NCBI GenBank assembly: GCA_946407015.1
Contig: CAMJML010000007.1
Span: forward strand, 1 to 64,000
Length of the DNA stretch: 64,000 nucleotides
Direction of reading: 5' to 3'
Origin: an uncultured Selenomonadales bacterium
GTDB taxonomy: Bacteria > Bacillota > Negativicutes > DSM-1736 > Dendrosporobacteraceae
Shown here: in pieces, positions 53,198-61,291 of the stretch
How the letters are laid out: every line of letters starts with the position of its first letter
How positions within the stretch are numbered: the stretch's first letter is position 1
Program-made: the position numbers and the translations under genes
The notes under the pieces: model-generated
The model's database searches: none
What the model was told of the DNA's origin: nothing
What the model saw: only the letters and a program-made list of their open reading frames with translations

Positions 53198-53602
53198 ATG
53201 AAGTTTGTTTTAAACTCATTCTTGGTTGTTCTCAGTATTTCCTTAATCGCTTTTTTCGGGGCAATTTATTCCTCTGTAGCTGGAAATAAACTTCAAAGCA
53301 TGACGGACCAAGAGCTAAAAGGTAAACATGTATTTGAGCAACGAGCCTGCATTGAGTGCCATACTTTATTTGGAAATGGCGGATATAGTGGTGGAGATCT
53401 CACTAAAGCCTATGGGAATTTTGGTGAAGTTTATTTGAAAGAGTATTTTCTTCAGCCTCCGCTCATTTCGGGGGCAAAGTCCAAGAAACATATTTCATTA
53501 AGCCCGGCAGAAACCGACCTGTTGATTGCTTACTTGCGGTTTGTGAACTCGGTTAACACGGTAGGCTGGCCGCCGGCCGTTCAGAACAAGCAAGCGCGTT
53601 AG
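53198..53602 (+). CDS. norC: Nitric oxide reductase cytochrome c subunit (NorC-like)
   Basis: A 134-residue membrane-anchored c-type cytochrome. One N-terminal membrane helix (SFLVVLSISLIAFFGAIYSS) is followed by the heme motif CIECH near residue 52, HTLFGNGGYSGGDLTKAYG and a C-terminal axial-ligand region. This is the NorC layout, electron donor to NorB. It lies 8 bases upstream of norB. Heme c attachment needs a cytochrome maturation system, not seen in this window. Confidence 0.9.
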   Translation: MKFVLNSFLVVLSISLIAFFGAIYSSVAGNKLQSMTDQELKGKHVFEQRACIECHTLFGNGGYSGGDLTKAYGNFGEVYLKEYFLQPPLISGAKSKKHISLSPAETDLLIAYLRFVNSVNTVGWPPAVQNKQAR

Positions 53603-53610
53603 CGAAAAGT

Positions 53611-55158
53611 TTGGGAAATTCGGGTTTCCATGGATATGAAGTTGATCAAGATTGTGCTATAAAGGCATATAAAGGAGTAAAAGCATTGTTTGTTTCTCAG
53701 CAGTTAAGTTATAAATATGCATTAACAGCCTTTTTTCTTTTTGGTCTCCAAGGTATTGTTGCCGTTGGCGGTGCGTTAGAGCTCATATTTCCTGATCTTA
53801 CGATGCCTATTTCCTATACGAGTGGCCGGGCTTTTCATTTAAATATCAGTCTATATTGGCCGCTTCTTGGGATGTTTGCCGCCATTTATTTCTTTTTTAG
53901 CCGGGAGTCCGGCCAGGAAATGTATAGCCGGCAATTGATTAACGTAAATTACTGGCTGCTTGTAGGTACGGTCGTACTTGTGCTGGGAACGCTGCTGCTG
54001 GGCTATCAGGAAGGACGTGAATATCTGGAGGCTTTATGGCCGTTTAAAGTAGCGACTGCAATTTCGACCATCCTGCTTAGTTATAATCTAATGAGAACTT
54101 TCTGGACAGCTCCGGTGGTAAAGACTCGTGCAACACTGGTGAGCATGTTGACCGGAAGCTTGACACTCATCCTATTTTATGTGCCGAACCTGTTTGTCTA
54201 CCAACATCCAACAACGGATGAAATTGCCAAATTTTTGGTTGTCCATCTGTGGGAAGAAATGTCGCTAGAGCTGATTGGTATCGGTGTACTGGCCGCGTTG
54301 CTTATTGAAATTGGTGCTGTAAAACGGCATCTCATTGAAACCGCAGTATATCTGGATGTTATTTTCATTGCTTTTGCGGGAATTTTGGCTACGGGGCATC
54401 ATTATTACTGGATCGGTGTTCCTGCGTACTGGCTTTGGATCGGAGGAATCTTTAGTGCCATGCAAGTTCTGCCGGCGACTGTTTTGCTGTATTCTACCTT
54501 AAAAAACGTTTCCGTCAAGCGCTTTTCTGAACTGTCCAACAGAGACAAAATTACGATGGGACTTATTGGCAGCAGCACCTTTTATCATATTTTTGGAGCA
54601 GGTTTATTGGGCTTTTTTATGGCCTATCCACCCATCAACCGCTATGTTCATGGAACTTATATTACCTCTGCTCATGCTCATCTGGCCCTGTTTGGCGTAT
54701 TTGGGTTCCTCGTTTTAGCCTTGTGTTTTTATATTCTTTTTTATGAAACAGTTCTTAATGAGAAAAGCTATCGTTGGTGCTGGTACGCTATTGGGGCTTT
54801 GAATAGTGGTTTAATGATCATGGCTGGCGGTTTATTATTGGCAGGCGGGTTACAGTGCTATTTTTGGCGCATTATTGGCTTAAGCATTGGAGAAACCAAT
54901 GAGCTCATCCGTCCCTATCTTGCTTTAAGAGCGGCTGGCGGAGGGCTTTATGCGATGGGCAGCCTTGGATTAACATTTTTAGTGATTAAAAGTATCTGGC
55001 CGAATATAAGATACTTCTTTTACAGTACTGTCCCGTTGCCGGCTAGACAAGCTGACTTAGTCCGTATTCGGGATTTGATGATGTTGTTCATTGAAAAAGC
55101 CAAAATCATGGAACAAGTTTTGCGAAAAATACTTGAAAGGTTAAAGAAGGATAGATAG
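53611..55158 (+). CDS. norB: Nitric oxide reductase large subunit (NorB-like)
   Basis: A 515-residue heme-copper oxidase-superfamily protein with about 12 membrane helices. GRAFHLNISLYWPLLG holds a heme b His, VVHLWEEMSLELI and TGHHYYWIG supply the His and Glu ligands of the FeB site, and TSAHAHLALFGVFGF holds the heme b3/heme b His pair. It reduces 2 NO to N2O. No NorD/NorQ accessory genes are adjacent. The start is TTG 53611 with a weak ribosome-binding site, so the exact N-terminus is uncertain. Confidence 0.9.
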   Translation: MGNSGFHGYEVDQDCAIKAYKGVKALFVSQQLSYKYALTAFFLFGLQGIVAVGGALELIFPDLTMPISYTSGRAFHLNISLYWPLLGMFAAIYFFFSRESGQEMYSRQLINVNYWLLVGTVVLVLGTLLLGYQEGREYLEALWPFKVATAISTILLSYNLMRTFWTAPVVKTRATLVSMLTGSLTLILFYVPNLFVYQHPTTDEIAKFLVVHLWEEMSLELIGIGVLAALLIEIGAVKRHLIETAVYLDVIFIAFAGILATGHHYYWIGVPAYWLWIGGIFSAMQVLPATVLLYSTLKNVSVKRFSELSNRDKITMGLIGSSTFYHIFGAGLLGFFMAYPPINRYVHGTYITSAHAHLALFGVFGFLVLALCFYILFYETVLNEKSYRWCWYAIGALNSGLMIMAGGLLLAGGLQCYFWRIIGLSIGETNELIRPYLALRAAGGGLYAMGSLGLTFLVIKSIWPNIRYFFYSTVPLPARQADLVRIRDLMMLFIEKAKIMEQVLRKILERLKKDR

Positions 55159-55280
55159 CTGCCTCCTGAGCAGTGGGTAATACCAATTACTTTGCCAGCC
55201 GGAATTGGATATTTACAGTATCATTATTGGAATTTATAATTGAGACAATTTACTGTAAATATGGGTTCTGGAGGATGAGC

Positions 55281-56468
55281 ATGGTGGCTGGCTTATTAGC
55301 AAAACGTATGAATGCAATGAAAGCATCGGAAATTCGTGAAATTCTGAAGATTACTCAAAGACCTGAAGTCATTTCTTTTGCTGGAGGCCTTCCGGCACCA
55401 GAACTATTCCCGCTTGAGGAAATGAAACATGTTGCCGAACTGGTCCTGAATGAGTCAGGCCGTAAAGCGTTGCAATATTCAACTACGGAAGGGTTCGAAC
55501 CCTTGCGCGAGCAGATTGCCAGGCGGATGAACGGAAAATTTGGTACTCAGGTAAGTTGTGAAAATATCCTGATTACCAGTGGTTCTCAGCAAGCTTTGGA
55601 TTTTTCCGGAAAGCTGTTTCTCGATGAAGGCGATATAATCTTGTGTGAAAGCCCGACTTATCTGGCGGCTATTAGTGCTTTTAAGGCGTATCAGCCACAG
55701 TTTATCGAAGTGCCAACCGACGAGAACGGAATGATCATGGCTGATTTAGAAGAAATGATTAAAAAGCATCGTATTAAATTTATCTATGTAATTCCCGATT
55801 TTCAAAATCCAACCGGCAGAACCTGGTCGCTTGAGCGCCGGAAGCAATTGATCGAAGTCGCCAACCGTTATGAGATTCCCGTTATCGAAGATAATCCCTA
55901 TGGTGAACTGCGTTTCGAAGGTGCTATCCTGCCTGCAATTAAATCTTTCGATCAGAAAGGCTTAGTGGTTTTTGTCAGCACGTTTTCAAAAACTTTTTGT
56001 CCGGGTTTACGGATAGGCTGGATTGCTGCCGATTCGCATTTTATCGAAAAGTATGTATTGATTAAACAGGGAGCTGATTTGCATACCTCTTCGATCAGCC
56101 AGCGTGAAATAGCGAAATACCTGGAACTGTATGATTTTGAAGCCCATATTCGTAAAATTATTCAGGTGTATCGAAACCGGCGGAATGCAATTGTCGATGC
56201 CATGCAAGCTCATTTTCCGTCTGATCTCGTGTTTACCCGGCCGCAGGGTGGTTTGTTTACCTGGGTAGAATTACCCAAAACCATGAAAGCCGTTGAGCTA
56301 TTACACCACGCTATACAACAGGAGGTTGCCTTTGTTCCTGGTGATTCTTTTTTTCCAAACCGGATTGTAGAAAATACATTTCGCTTAAACTACTCCAATA
56401 TGCCTGACGAGCGAATTTATGAGGGCATTCAAAGATTGGCGAAAGTCATTCGGCAGTATGGCGGATAA
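55281..56468 (+). CDS. PLP-dependent aminotransferase, class I/II (LysN/2-aminoadipate type)
   Basis: A 395-residue fold-type I aminotransferase without an N-terminal GntR domain. It has ISFAGGLPAPELFP, TSGSQQALDF, IPDFQNPTGRTW and the PLP lysine in STFSKTFCPGLRIGW. This subgroup includes 2-aminoadipate and branched-chain/aromatic transaminases; the substrate is not decided. ATG 55281 follows TGGAGGA and gives the family start; the frame is open to 55173. It converges on the symporter gene. Confidence 0.87.
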   Translation: MVAGLLAKRMNAMKASEIREILKITQRPEVISFAGGLPAPELFPLEEMKHVAELVLNESGRKALQYSTTEGFEPLREQIARRMNGKFGTQVSCENILITSGSQQALDFSGKLFLDEGDIILCESPTYLAAISAFKAYQPQFIEVPTDENGMIMADLEEMIKKHRIKFIYVIPDFQNPTGRTWSLERRKQLIEVANRYEIPVIEDNPYGELRFEGAILPAIKSFDQKGLVVFVSTFSKTFCPGLRIGWIAADSHFIEKYVLIKQGADLHTSSISQREIAKYLELYDFEAHIRKIIQVYRNRRNAIVDAMQAHFPSDLVFTRPQGGLFTWVELPKTMKAVELLHHAIQQEVAFVPGDSFFPNRIVENTFRLNYSNMPDERIYEGIQRLAKVIRQYGG

Positions 56469-56533
56469 CGAGCTTTGTCAGACTAAGGCATTATCTTATT
56501 AGTCGATTGTGTTCACTGGATAAAGCAAATGCT

Positions 56534-56572
56534 AAAACAAAGACACCAGGTGAACCGGTGTCTTTGTTTTAG
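56534..56572. terminator. Bidirectional terminator
   Basis: AAAACAAAGACACC (56534-56547) pairs perfectly with 56557-56570 between converging genes. Both arms end in TTTT on their outgoing strands. Confidence 0.88.
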
Positions 56573-56581
56573 ATCGTAAAC

Positions 56582-57997
56582 TTAAATTTTTTCGTTTTGT
56601 ACTAACTTGGGACTCAGAATAGTCACTCTGTCTAATAGATAAGTGAGGAGAAATGCAGCCAGGCAAGCCAGCCATTCCAGATAAATGACGTGAGGGAATA
56701 TACGGATTGGCGGGAAGGATTGCCATAAAACCAATACCAGAACTCCGGTCATAATCGTAAAGAAAGCTGAACTTTTACGGCATAACCCTGGAGCAAAAAG
56801 CGTGAAAAGAACAATAATGCTAAAAGCAGCGGTAAGGCTCAAGCCAATCATGAGCGTATTAATAATTCCGCTGATGGTCATGGCAAATAGCAAAGTCAGC
56901 AAACCAAGAACAAGTACGGAGCATTTAGTCACGGTCAGGTAATGGGTATCACTGACGGTTGGATTTATAAATTTTTTATAGATGTCCTGTGAAAACAAAG
57001 TGGCTGAGCTGAGCAGCAGGCTGCAAGCGGTTGATACATCGGCTGCCCACAGGGCGGCTAAGGTGATTCCGGCTAATACCGGATTTAAGGACATAATAGT
57101 CATTGGTAACGCCAAAGCTGGACTGACATCTGGAAACATGGTTTTGGCGATTACGCCCATTAAGGCACTGACAAAACCGATCGGCAGCATCATCAAGCCG
57201 CCAATGATAAAGCCACGTCGGGCTGTTTGAACATCCTTGGCTCCCAGTGAAATTTGGATAATGCTTTGCAAGGACAAATTAACGGTCACCAAAACAATGA
57301 TCCAGCTCAGTATTCCTAGAATGCCAACACCATCGAACCAGTCAAAATAAGGAACATTGGCTGGAAGCTGCAGACGGATTTGGTCAATACCACCGGCATG
57401 CGATACGCTAAACACCGTAGCAAGGATAATTCCGATATATTTAAGGGTGACATTCAGGATATTGCATAAGCTTGCCGACCACATTCCGCCAATGGCTGTT
57501 ATGCCGATAAACACAGCAGCACTGGTTAATACCCCTGAAGTAAATGTGAAGACTTCAGGGACAAGCGCACAAAGAATACTGCCACCGGCAATATACTGTA
57601 ATGACATAACGACTAGCTGAATCAGGATTTGACAGGCTACTCCGGCGATCATACCTTTCTTATCATAGTAGCGGCCTAACAGTTCCGGAATGGTCGTGAT
57701 GTTTAGTTCCCGGTATTTCTGTGCCACAAGCAGGCCCATAACAATGGCTCCAATACCCCAGGCCGTTGTGTACCAGCCTGCCGATATTCCTACTTTATAG
57801 GCTTGTTCGGCAACGCCGATTGTTGAGGCTCCGCCAACAGCCAGACCTACGATAGAAACGGTAATGAGTGGAGTCGTAAGCTGTCGGCCGGCCAGCACAT
57901 AATTTGTCGCACTGCCTGACGATCTCTGACGGGCAAAATAACTGATGACAAACAACATAACAATGTATAAGCAAACAATCAGAAACGGAATACTCAT
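56582..57997 (-). CDS. Sodium:solute symporter (SSS family), T-box regulated
   Basis: A 471-residue membrane protein with about 13 membrane segments. The SSS family is recognised from GLAVGGASTIGVAEQAYKVG near residue 47, GWYTTAWGIGAI and AALWAADVSTACSLLLSSA. Members carry amino acids, pantothenate or other solutes with Na+. Its mRNA carries a T-box leader, so an amino acid substrate (the one sensed as uncharged tRNA) is likely. ATG 57997 follows GAGGAGG. The frame extends upstream into the T-box but that part is not coding. Confidence 0.88.
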   Translation of the reverse strand: MSIPFLIVCLYIVMLFVISYFARQRSSGSATNYVLAGRQLTTPLITVSIVGLAVGGASTIGVAEQAYKVGISAGWYTTAWGIGAIVMGLLVAQKYRELNITTIPELLGRYYDKKGMIAGVACQILIQLVVMSLQYIAGGSILCALVPEVFTFTSGVLTSAAVFIGITAIGGMWSASLCNILNVTLKYIGIILATVFSVSHAGGIDQIRLQLPANVPYFDWFDGVGILGILSWIIVLVTVNLSLQSIIQISLGAKDVQTARRGFIIGGLMMLPIGFVSALMGVIAKTMFPDVSPALALPMTIMSLNPVLAGITLAALWAADVSTACSLLLSSATLFSQDIYKKFINPTVSDTHYLTVTKCSVLVLGLLTLLFAMTISGIINTLMIGLSLTAAFSIIVLFTLFAPGLCRKSSAFFTIMTGVLVLVLWQSFPPIRIFPHVIYLEWLACLAAFLLTYLLDRVTILSPKLVQNEKI

Positions 57998-58049
57998 AAA
58001 GACCTCCTCGAAAATGAAATGATTTGATTTCTTCTTGCCGGCTAGAAGA

Positions 58050-58357
58050 AAAAAACGTCCCTCTAAGAAGAGGGACGATAATAACAGAACCGTGGTACCA
58101 CCCAATTTAATCTTAAGCAATAAAAAAATGGTACCATACGAGGGGCGTAAAGCCGCGGTACCACCCTGTTTAATCCTAAGATTATCTTAAAATCTGTAAC
58201 GTAGATTAAACGGCACAGCCTACTAGATAGATTCAGCCTGCAGCTCAGGAAGGAACTTCATTAGGCATTTTCAGCTAGTTCACACCATCCACTAGCTCTC
58301 TGAATGAACCTGCATAACTACTTTTTTCCATCATCGCTTATGAGATATTATGCTATT
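58050..58357 (-). promoter_or_regulatory. T-box riboswitch leader with two antiterminator/terminator modules
   Basis: On the minus strand a T-box leader runs from ~58357 to ~58050: GCGATGATGG near the 5' end, AGAGAG (58301-58296), GGATGGTG, a specifier region GAATCTATCTAGTAG (58234-58220), then the T-box AGGGTGGTACCGCGG (58167-58153). Terminator 1 pairs TGGTACC (58163-58157) with GGTACCA, followed by TTTTTTT. A second T-box-like GGGTGGTACCACGG (58103-58090) is followed by terminator 2 (CGTCCCTCT with AGAGGGACG, 58056-58077) and TTTTTTT. The specifier could be ATC (Ile, 58228-58226), but this is uncertain. Confidence 0.88.
58090..58180 (-). repeat. Tandem duplication of the T-box antiterminator element
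   Basis: Two 28-bp copies, 58153-58180 and 58090-58117, match at 24 of 28 positions and are offset by 63 bp. Each contains GGGTGGTACC and each is followed by its own terminator. Confidence 0.85.
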
Positions 58358-58363
58358 AAGGTG

Positions 58364-58392
58364 ATTATAGACTCTTGGAATACAAATGTCAA
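58364..58392 (-). promoter_or_regulatory. Consensus sigma-A promoter of the T-box/symporter transcript
   Basis: On the minus strand TTGACA (58392-58387), 17-bp spacer, TATAAT (58369-58364): exact consensus. Transcription would start ~58357, just before the T-box stem I. Confidence 0.88.
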
Positions 58393-58432
58393 TAATATAC
58401 GAACTTTATTTTCGATTTTGTGATTATTCACC

Positions 58433-58624
58433 GTGAAGGTTTTCTTTTATTGTAAAGAATGCAAACGGATTTTTTGTGGTTGTCAGAATTTTGGCAGAAG
58501 GTGCAGTGTTATAAAAGGAAGAACCAAGCCATTGTCGAATAATATTTTAGTTAACTACCTGGCTGATATAAGAGGCCAATTCATTGACACAGCCTGTGAA
58601 AATAATTTAAGTGAAAGAGGATGA
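58433..58624 (+). CDS. Possible small zinc-ribbon-like protein
   Basis: A 63-residue frame from GTG 58433 ending 3 bases before the binding-protein gene. It begins MKVFFYCKECKRIFCGCQN, with Cys pairs (CKEC, CGC, and a further C) that could form a small zinc ribbon. The rest has no motif. There is no convincing ribosome-binding site at the GTG, so translation is doubtful. The alternative is that this is simply the leader of the ABC operon. Confidence 0.3.
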   Translation: MKVFFYCKECKRIFCGCQNFGRRCSVIKGRTKPLSNNILVNYLADIRGQFIDTACENNLSERG

Positions 58625-58627
58625 AGC

Positions 58628-59581
58628 ATGAAAAGAACAATCATAATCGTGTTGCTGCTATCTGCGATCATTGCGCTATCAGGATGTGCGAAGGATAAAA
58701 AAGAAGAACCGGCACCAAAACAGGGGCAGATGCAGACGTTAACTATTGGCTTAATGCCTGATGTCGATTCAATCCCATTTATTATTGCCCAGGAGAAAGG
58801 CTACTTTCAGGAGGAAGGCTTGAATGTTACCCTGAGACATTTTAAAAGTGCCATGGAGCGCGACAGTGCTTTGCAAAGCGGTCATTTGGACGGTGTGATA
58901 TCCGACATGTTGGCTGAAGCTTTTGCAAAAGCAGGCGGATTTGATACGGTGATTACCTCACTGACCACAGGGAGCTATAAGCTGGTTATCAATAAAAACG
59001 AAGCCGCTGACACTGTCCAAGGGCTTCGTGGTAAAGAAGTGGCTATTTCAAAAAATACCATTATTGACTATGTCACCGACAAAATTGCCAGTGACGGAGG
59101 ATTAGCTCCTAATGAACTGAATAAAGTAGTCATTCCGCAAATACCAGCGCGTCTGGAAATGCTGCAAAACGGCAAAATTGCAGCCGCCACTTTGCCTGAA
59201 CCGATGGCTACCGTCGCGGTAAAAAACGGTGCTAAAGTAATTAAAAATTCAGAACAATTGGCATTAAACCCCGGTGTGCTTATTTTTACGACAAAATCAG
59301 TCGGGGAGAAGGAAAAAGAGATTCAAGCCATGTATCGGGCTTATAGCAAGGCCATTGATTATCTGGCTCGTGAACCGATGGAGAATTATATCGATTTGAT
59401 CATTGAAAAAGGCGGGTTTCCGCAGGATGTAAAAGGTTCCTTGGTTCTCCCGCAATATAAAAAAGCTGCCGCGCCTGAACAAAAAGATATTGATGATGTG
59501 ATCGACTGGCTGCGAACCAGACAATTAATTCAAACGAAGTATACCTACCCTGAATTGGTAGATACCCGCTTTGTTCGGTAA
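58628..59581 (+). CDS. ABC transporter substrate-binding lipoprotein (NMT1/SsuA type)
   Basis: A 317-residue binding protein. The signal peptide ends in the lipobox ALSGC (Cys 21). The mature part has LTIGLMPDVDSIPFIIAQEKGYFQEEGL, typical of NMT1/THI5-, TauA- and SsuA-like proteins. Ligands in this family include sulfonates, taurine, nitrate, bicarbonate and thiamine precursors; none is decided here, though cysK downstream makes a sulfur compound plausible. AGAGGATG precedes the ATG. It overlaps the ATPase gene by one base (TAATG). Confidence 0.88.
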   Translation: MKRTIIIVLLLSAIIALSGCAKDKKEEPAPKQGQMQTLTIGLMPDVDSIPFIIAQEKGYFQEEGLNVTLRHFKSAMERDSALQSGHLDGVISDMLAEAFAKAGGFDTVITSLTTGSYKLVINKNEAADTVQGLRGKEVAISKNTIIDYVTDKIASDGGLAPNELNKVVIPQIPARLEMLQNGKIAAATLPEPMATVAVKNGAKVIKNSEQLALNPGVLIFTTKSVGEKEKEIQAMYRAYSKAIDYLAREPMENYIDLIIEKGGFPQDVKGSLVLPQYKKAAAPEQKDIDDVIDWLRTRQLIQTKYTYPELVDTRFVR

Positions 59582-60336
59582 TGGCGATGATCAGGATTAA
59601 GGACTTGCATGTTACTTATCAGGCCGGAGAAAATCGGTATGATGTTTTAAAAAACATCCATCTTGAACTTGCCGAAGGTGAGACTTGCGCGGTAATTGGG
59701 CCATCGGGGAGTGGGAAATCAACGTTGCTGAAGGTATTATCCGGCATTCTCACCGATTATAAGGGAACCGTTGAAATCAATGGCCAAGCAGTCATGCCCC
59801 GATCACAAACCATTGGTTTTATTCCTCAGAATTATGGCCTTCTGGCCTGGAAAAATGTTTATGACAATATTCGTCTGGGAATTAAAATCAAGCACGTTCA
59901 TCCGGATAGTCAGAATCATCTAAATGCAATGATTGAATTATTAGGTCTGAATGGCTTAGAAGCCCGCTATCCCGGCGAACTGAGCGGAGGACAGCAGCAG
60001 CGTGTTGCTTTGGCCCGGGCTTTTTTGCTTAAACCCGATCTTTTGCTGATGGACGAGCCTTTTTCGGCATTGGATGCTTTGACCCGCGAAGATATCCAGA
60101 ATGTATTTTTAAATGTTTGGCGAAAGCATGCGACTTCGACTATGCTGGTCACGCACCATATGGAAGAAGCCGTTTATTTAGGGCAGAAGATTGTGATTAT
60201 GTCTGCAGCACCCGGAACAATCAGTTATATCGTCGATAACCCGCTGTTTGGAATTGAAGGAATTCGCAATCAACCGGAATTTTTTCAGCTTTGCATAAAA
60301 CTACGTAAGATGATAAAAGAGGATTGGTCAAAGTGA
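59581..60336 (+). CDS. ABC transporter ATP-binding protein (SsuB/TauB type)
   Basis: A 251-residue ATPase: Walker A GPSGSGKST, Q-loop IPQNYGLLAW, signature LSGGQQQRVALARAF, Walker B LLLMDEPFSALDA, and switch His in MLVTHHMEEAV. The ALDALTREDIQ stretch is typical of nitrate/sulfonate/taurine importers. It is the middle gene of a three-gene importer operon and overlaps the permease by 4 bases. Confidence 0.92.
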   Translation: MAMIRIKDLHVTYQAGENRYDVLKNIHLELAEGETCAVIGPSGSGKSTLLKVLSGILTDYKGTVEINGQAVMPRSQTIGFIPQNYGLLAWKNVYDNIRLGIKIKHVHPDSQNHLNAMIELLGLNGLEARYPGELSGGQQQRVALARAFLLKPDLLLMDEPFSALDALTREDIQNVFLNVWRKHATSTMLVTHHMEEAVYLGQKIVIMSAAPGTISYIVDNPLFGIEGIRNQPEFFQLCIKLRKMIKEDWSK

Positions 60337-61079
60337 ATGAAAAAGGATCAGGAATTTGGTATTTATATGGAATCCTGATATTTATTGCTGCATGGCAGGC
60401 TGTTGCAAGTTGGATTAACTTGCCGATTATTCCATCTCCGGCAAAAGTGCTGGAGAATTTGGTCAAGATATTTGCATCGCAAATTGCGATTCATGGCTTT
60501 TACAGTCTTTGGCGTATTGTGGCCGGAGTCTTTTTTGCCATTATTATTGGAATCCCGCTGGGGCTCTGCATGGGTTATTTCCCTCGCTGGGACCGGTATC
60601 TCTCTCCATTGGTGTATCTGACTTATCCTATTCCTAAAATTGCACTTTTACCGGTTTTTATGCTGCTTTTCGGCTTAGGAGAGTATTCGAAAATCCTTAT
60701 GATTTTTTTAATTATTGTTTTTCAGGTGATTATTGCCGTAAGGGATGGTGTAAAAGGAATCCCAAAAGAAACATACTATCCCCTCTACTCGTTAGGGGCT
60801 GGTTTTATCGACATTTGCCGGGAAATCCTGATTCCTGCTTCCATGCCCAAGTTTTTGACAGCCCTGAGAGTGGCTATGGCAACAGCCGTTTCGGTACTGT
60901 TCTTTACGGAAACCTTTGGAACGAAATATGGAATGGGCTATTTTATCATGGATGCCTGGATGCGGGTCAATTATCTGGAAATGTACTCAGGAATTGCCGT
61001 TTTGAGCAATATTGGGCTTATTTTATTTGGGACTATTGATTATATCGAGCGCAAAACCTGCAGTTGGCAATATAAATAA
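60333..61079 (+). CDS. ABC transporter permease (SsuC/TauC type)
   Basis: A 248-residue permease with six predicted membrane segments. The cytoplasmic coupling motif is near YSLGAGFIDICREILIPASMP, where the EAA-type loop lies; IIPSPAKVLENL near the N-terminus is typical of SsuC/TauC. GTG 60333 (overlap GTGA with the ATPase stop) is preferred over TTG 60324 because it sits at normal distance from AGAGGA. Confidence 0.9.
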   Translation: MNEKGSGIWYLYGILIFIAAWQAVASWINLPIIPSPAKVLENLVKIFASQIAIHGFYSLWRIVAGVFFAIIIGIPLGLCMGYFPRWDRYLSPLVYLTYPIPKIALLPVFMLLFGLGEYSKILMIFLIIVFQVIIAVRDGVKGIPKETYYPLYSLGAGFIDICREILIPASMPKFLTALRVAMATAVSVLFFTETFGTKYGMGYFIMDAWMRVNYLEMYSGIAVLSNIGLILFGTIDYIERKTCSWQYK

Positions 61080-61111
61080 ATATCTGTTCTGCGGCGAATT
61101 AGTGAAAAATG

Positions 61112-61140
61112 TTGACGGTCGTCCGCAATCGTACTATGAT
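61112..61140 (+). promoter_or_regulatory. Sigma-A promoter upstream of cysK
   Basis: TTGACG (61112-61117), 17-bp spacer, TATGAT (61135-61140). A terminator-like hairpin follows ~40 bases after the predicted start and before cysK. Confidence 0.65.
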
Positions 61141-61181
61141 TTAATTATATGAAATTAGAGCATAGCTGATCAGAATAACTG

Positions 61182-61224
61182 AAGGCTAAAGGGGCTGCTA
61201 CAGGCAGCTTCTTTAGCCTTTTTG
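61182..61224 (+). terminator. Terminator or attenuator between the ABC operon and cysK
   Basis: AAGGCTAAAG (61182-61191) pairs with CTTTAGCCTT (61211-61220), and GCTGC with GCAGC inside, followed by TTTG. It lies downstream of the cysK promoter candidate. Confidence 0.82.
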
Positions 61225-61291
61225 TTTATTAGTCGCAAGTTGCCTGCTGTTTGATGACGGGCTACAAAGCAATCTAAAGGAGGGAATTGAG

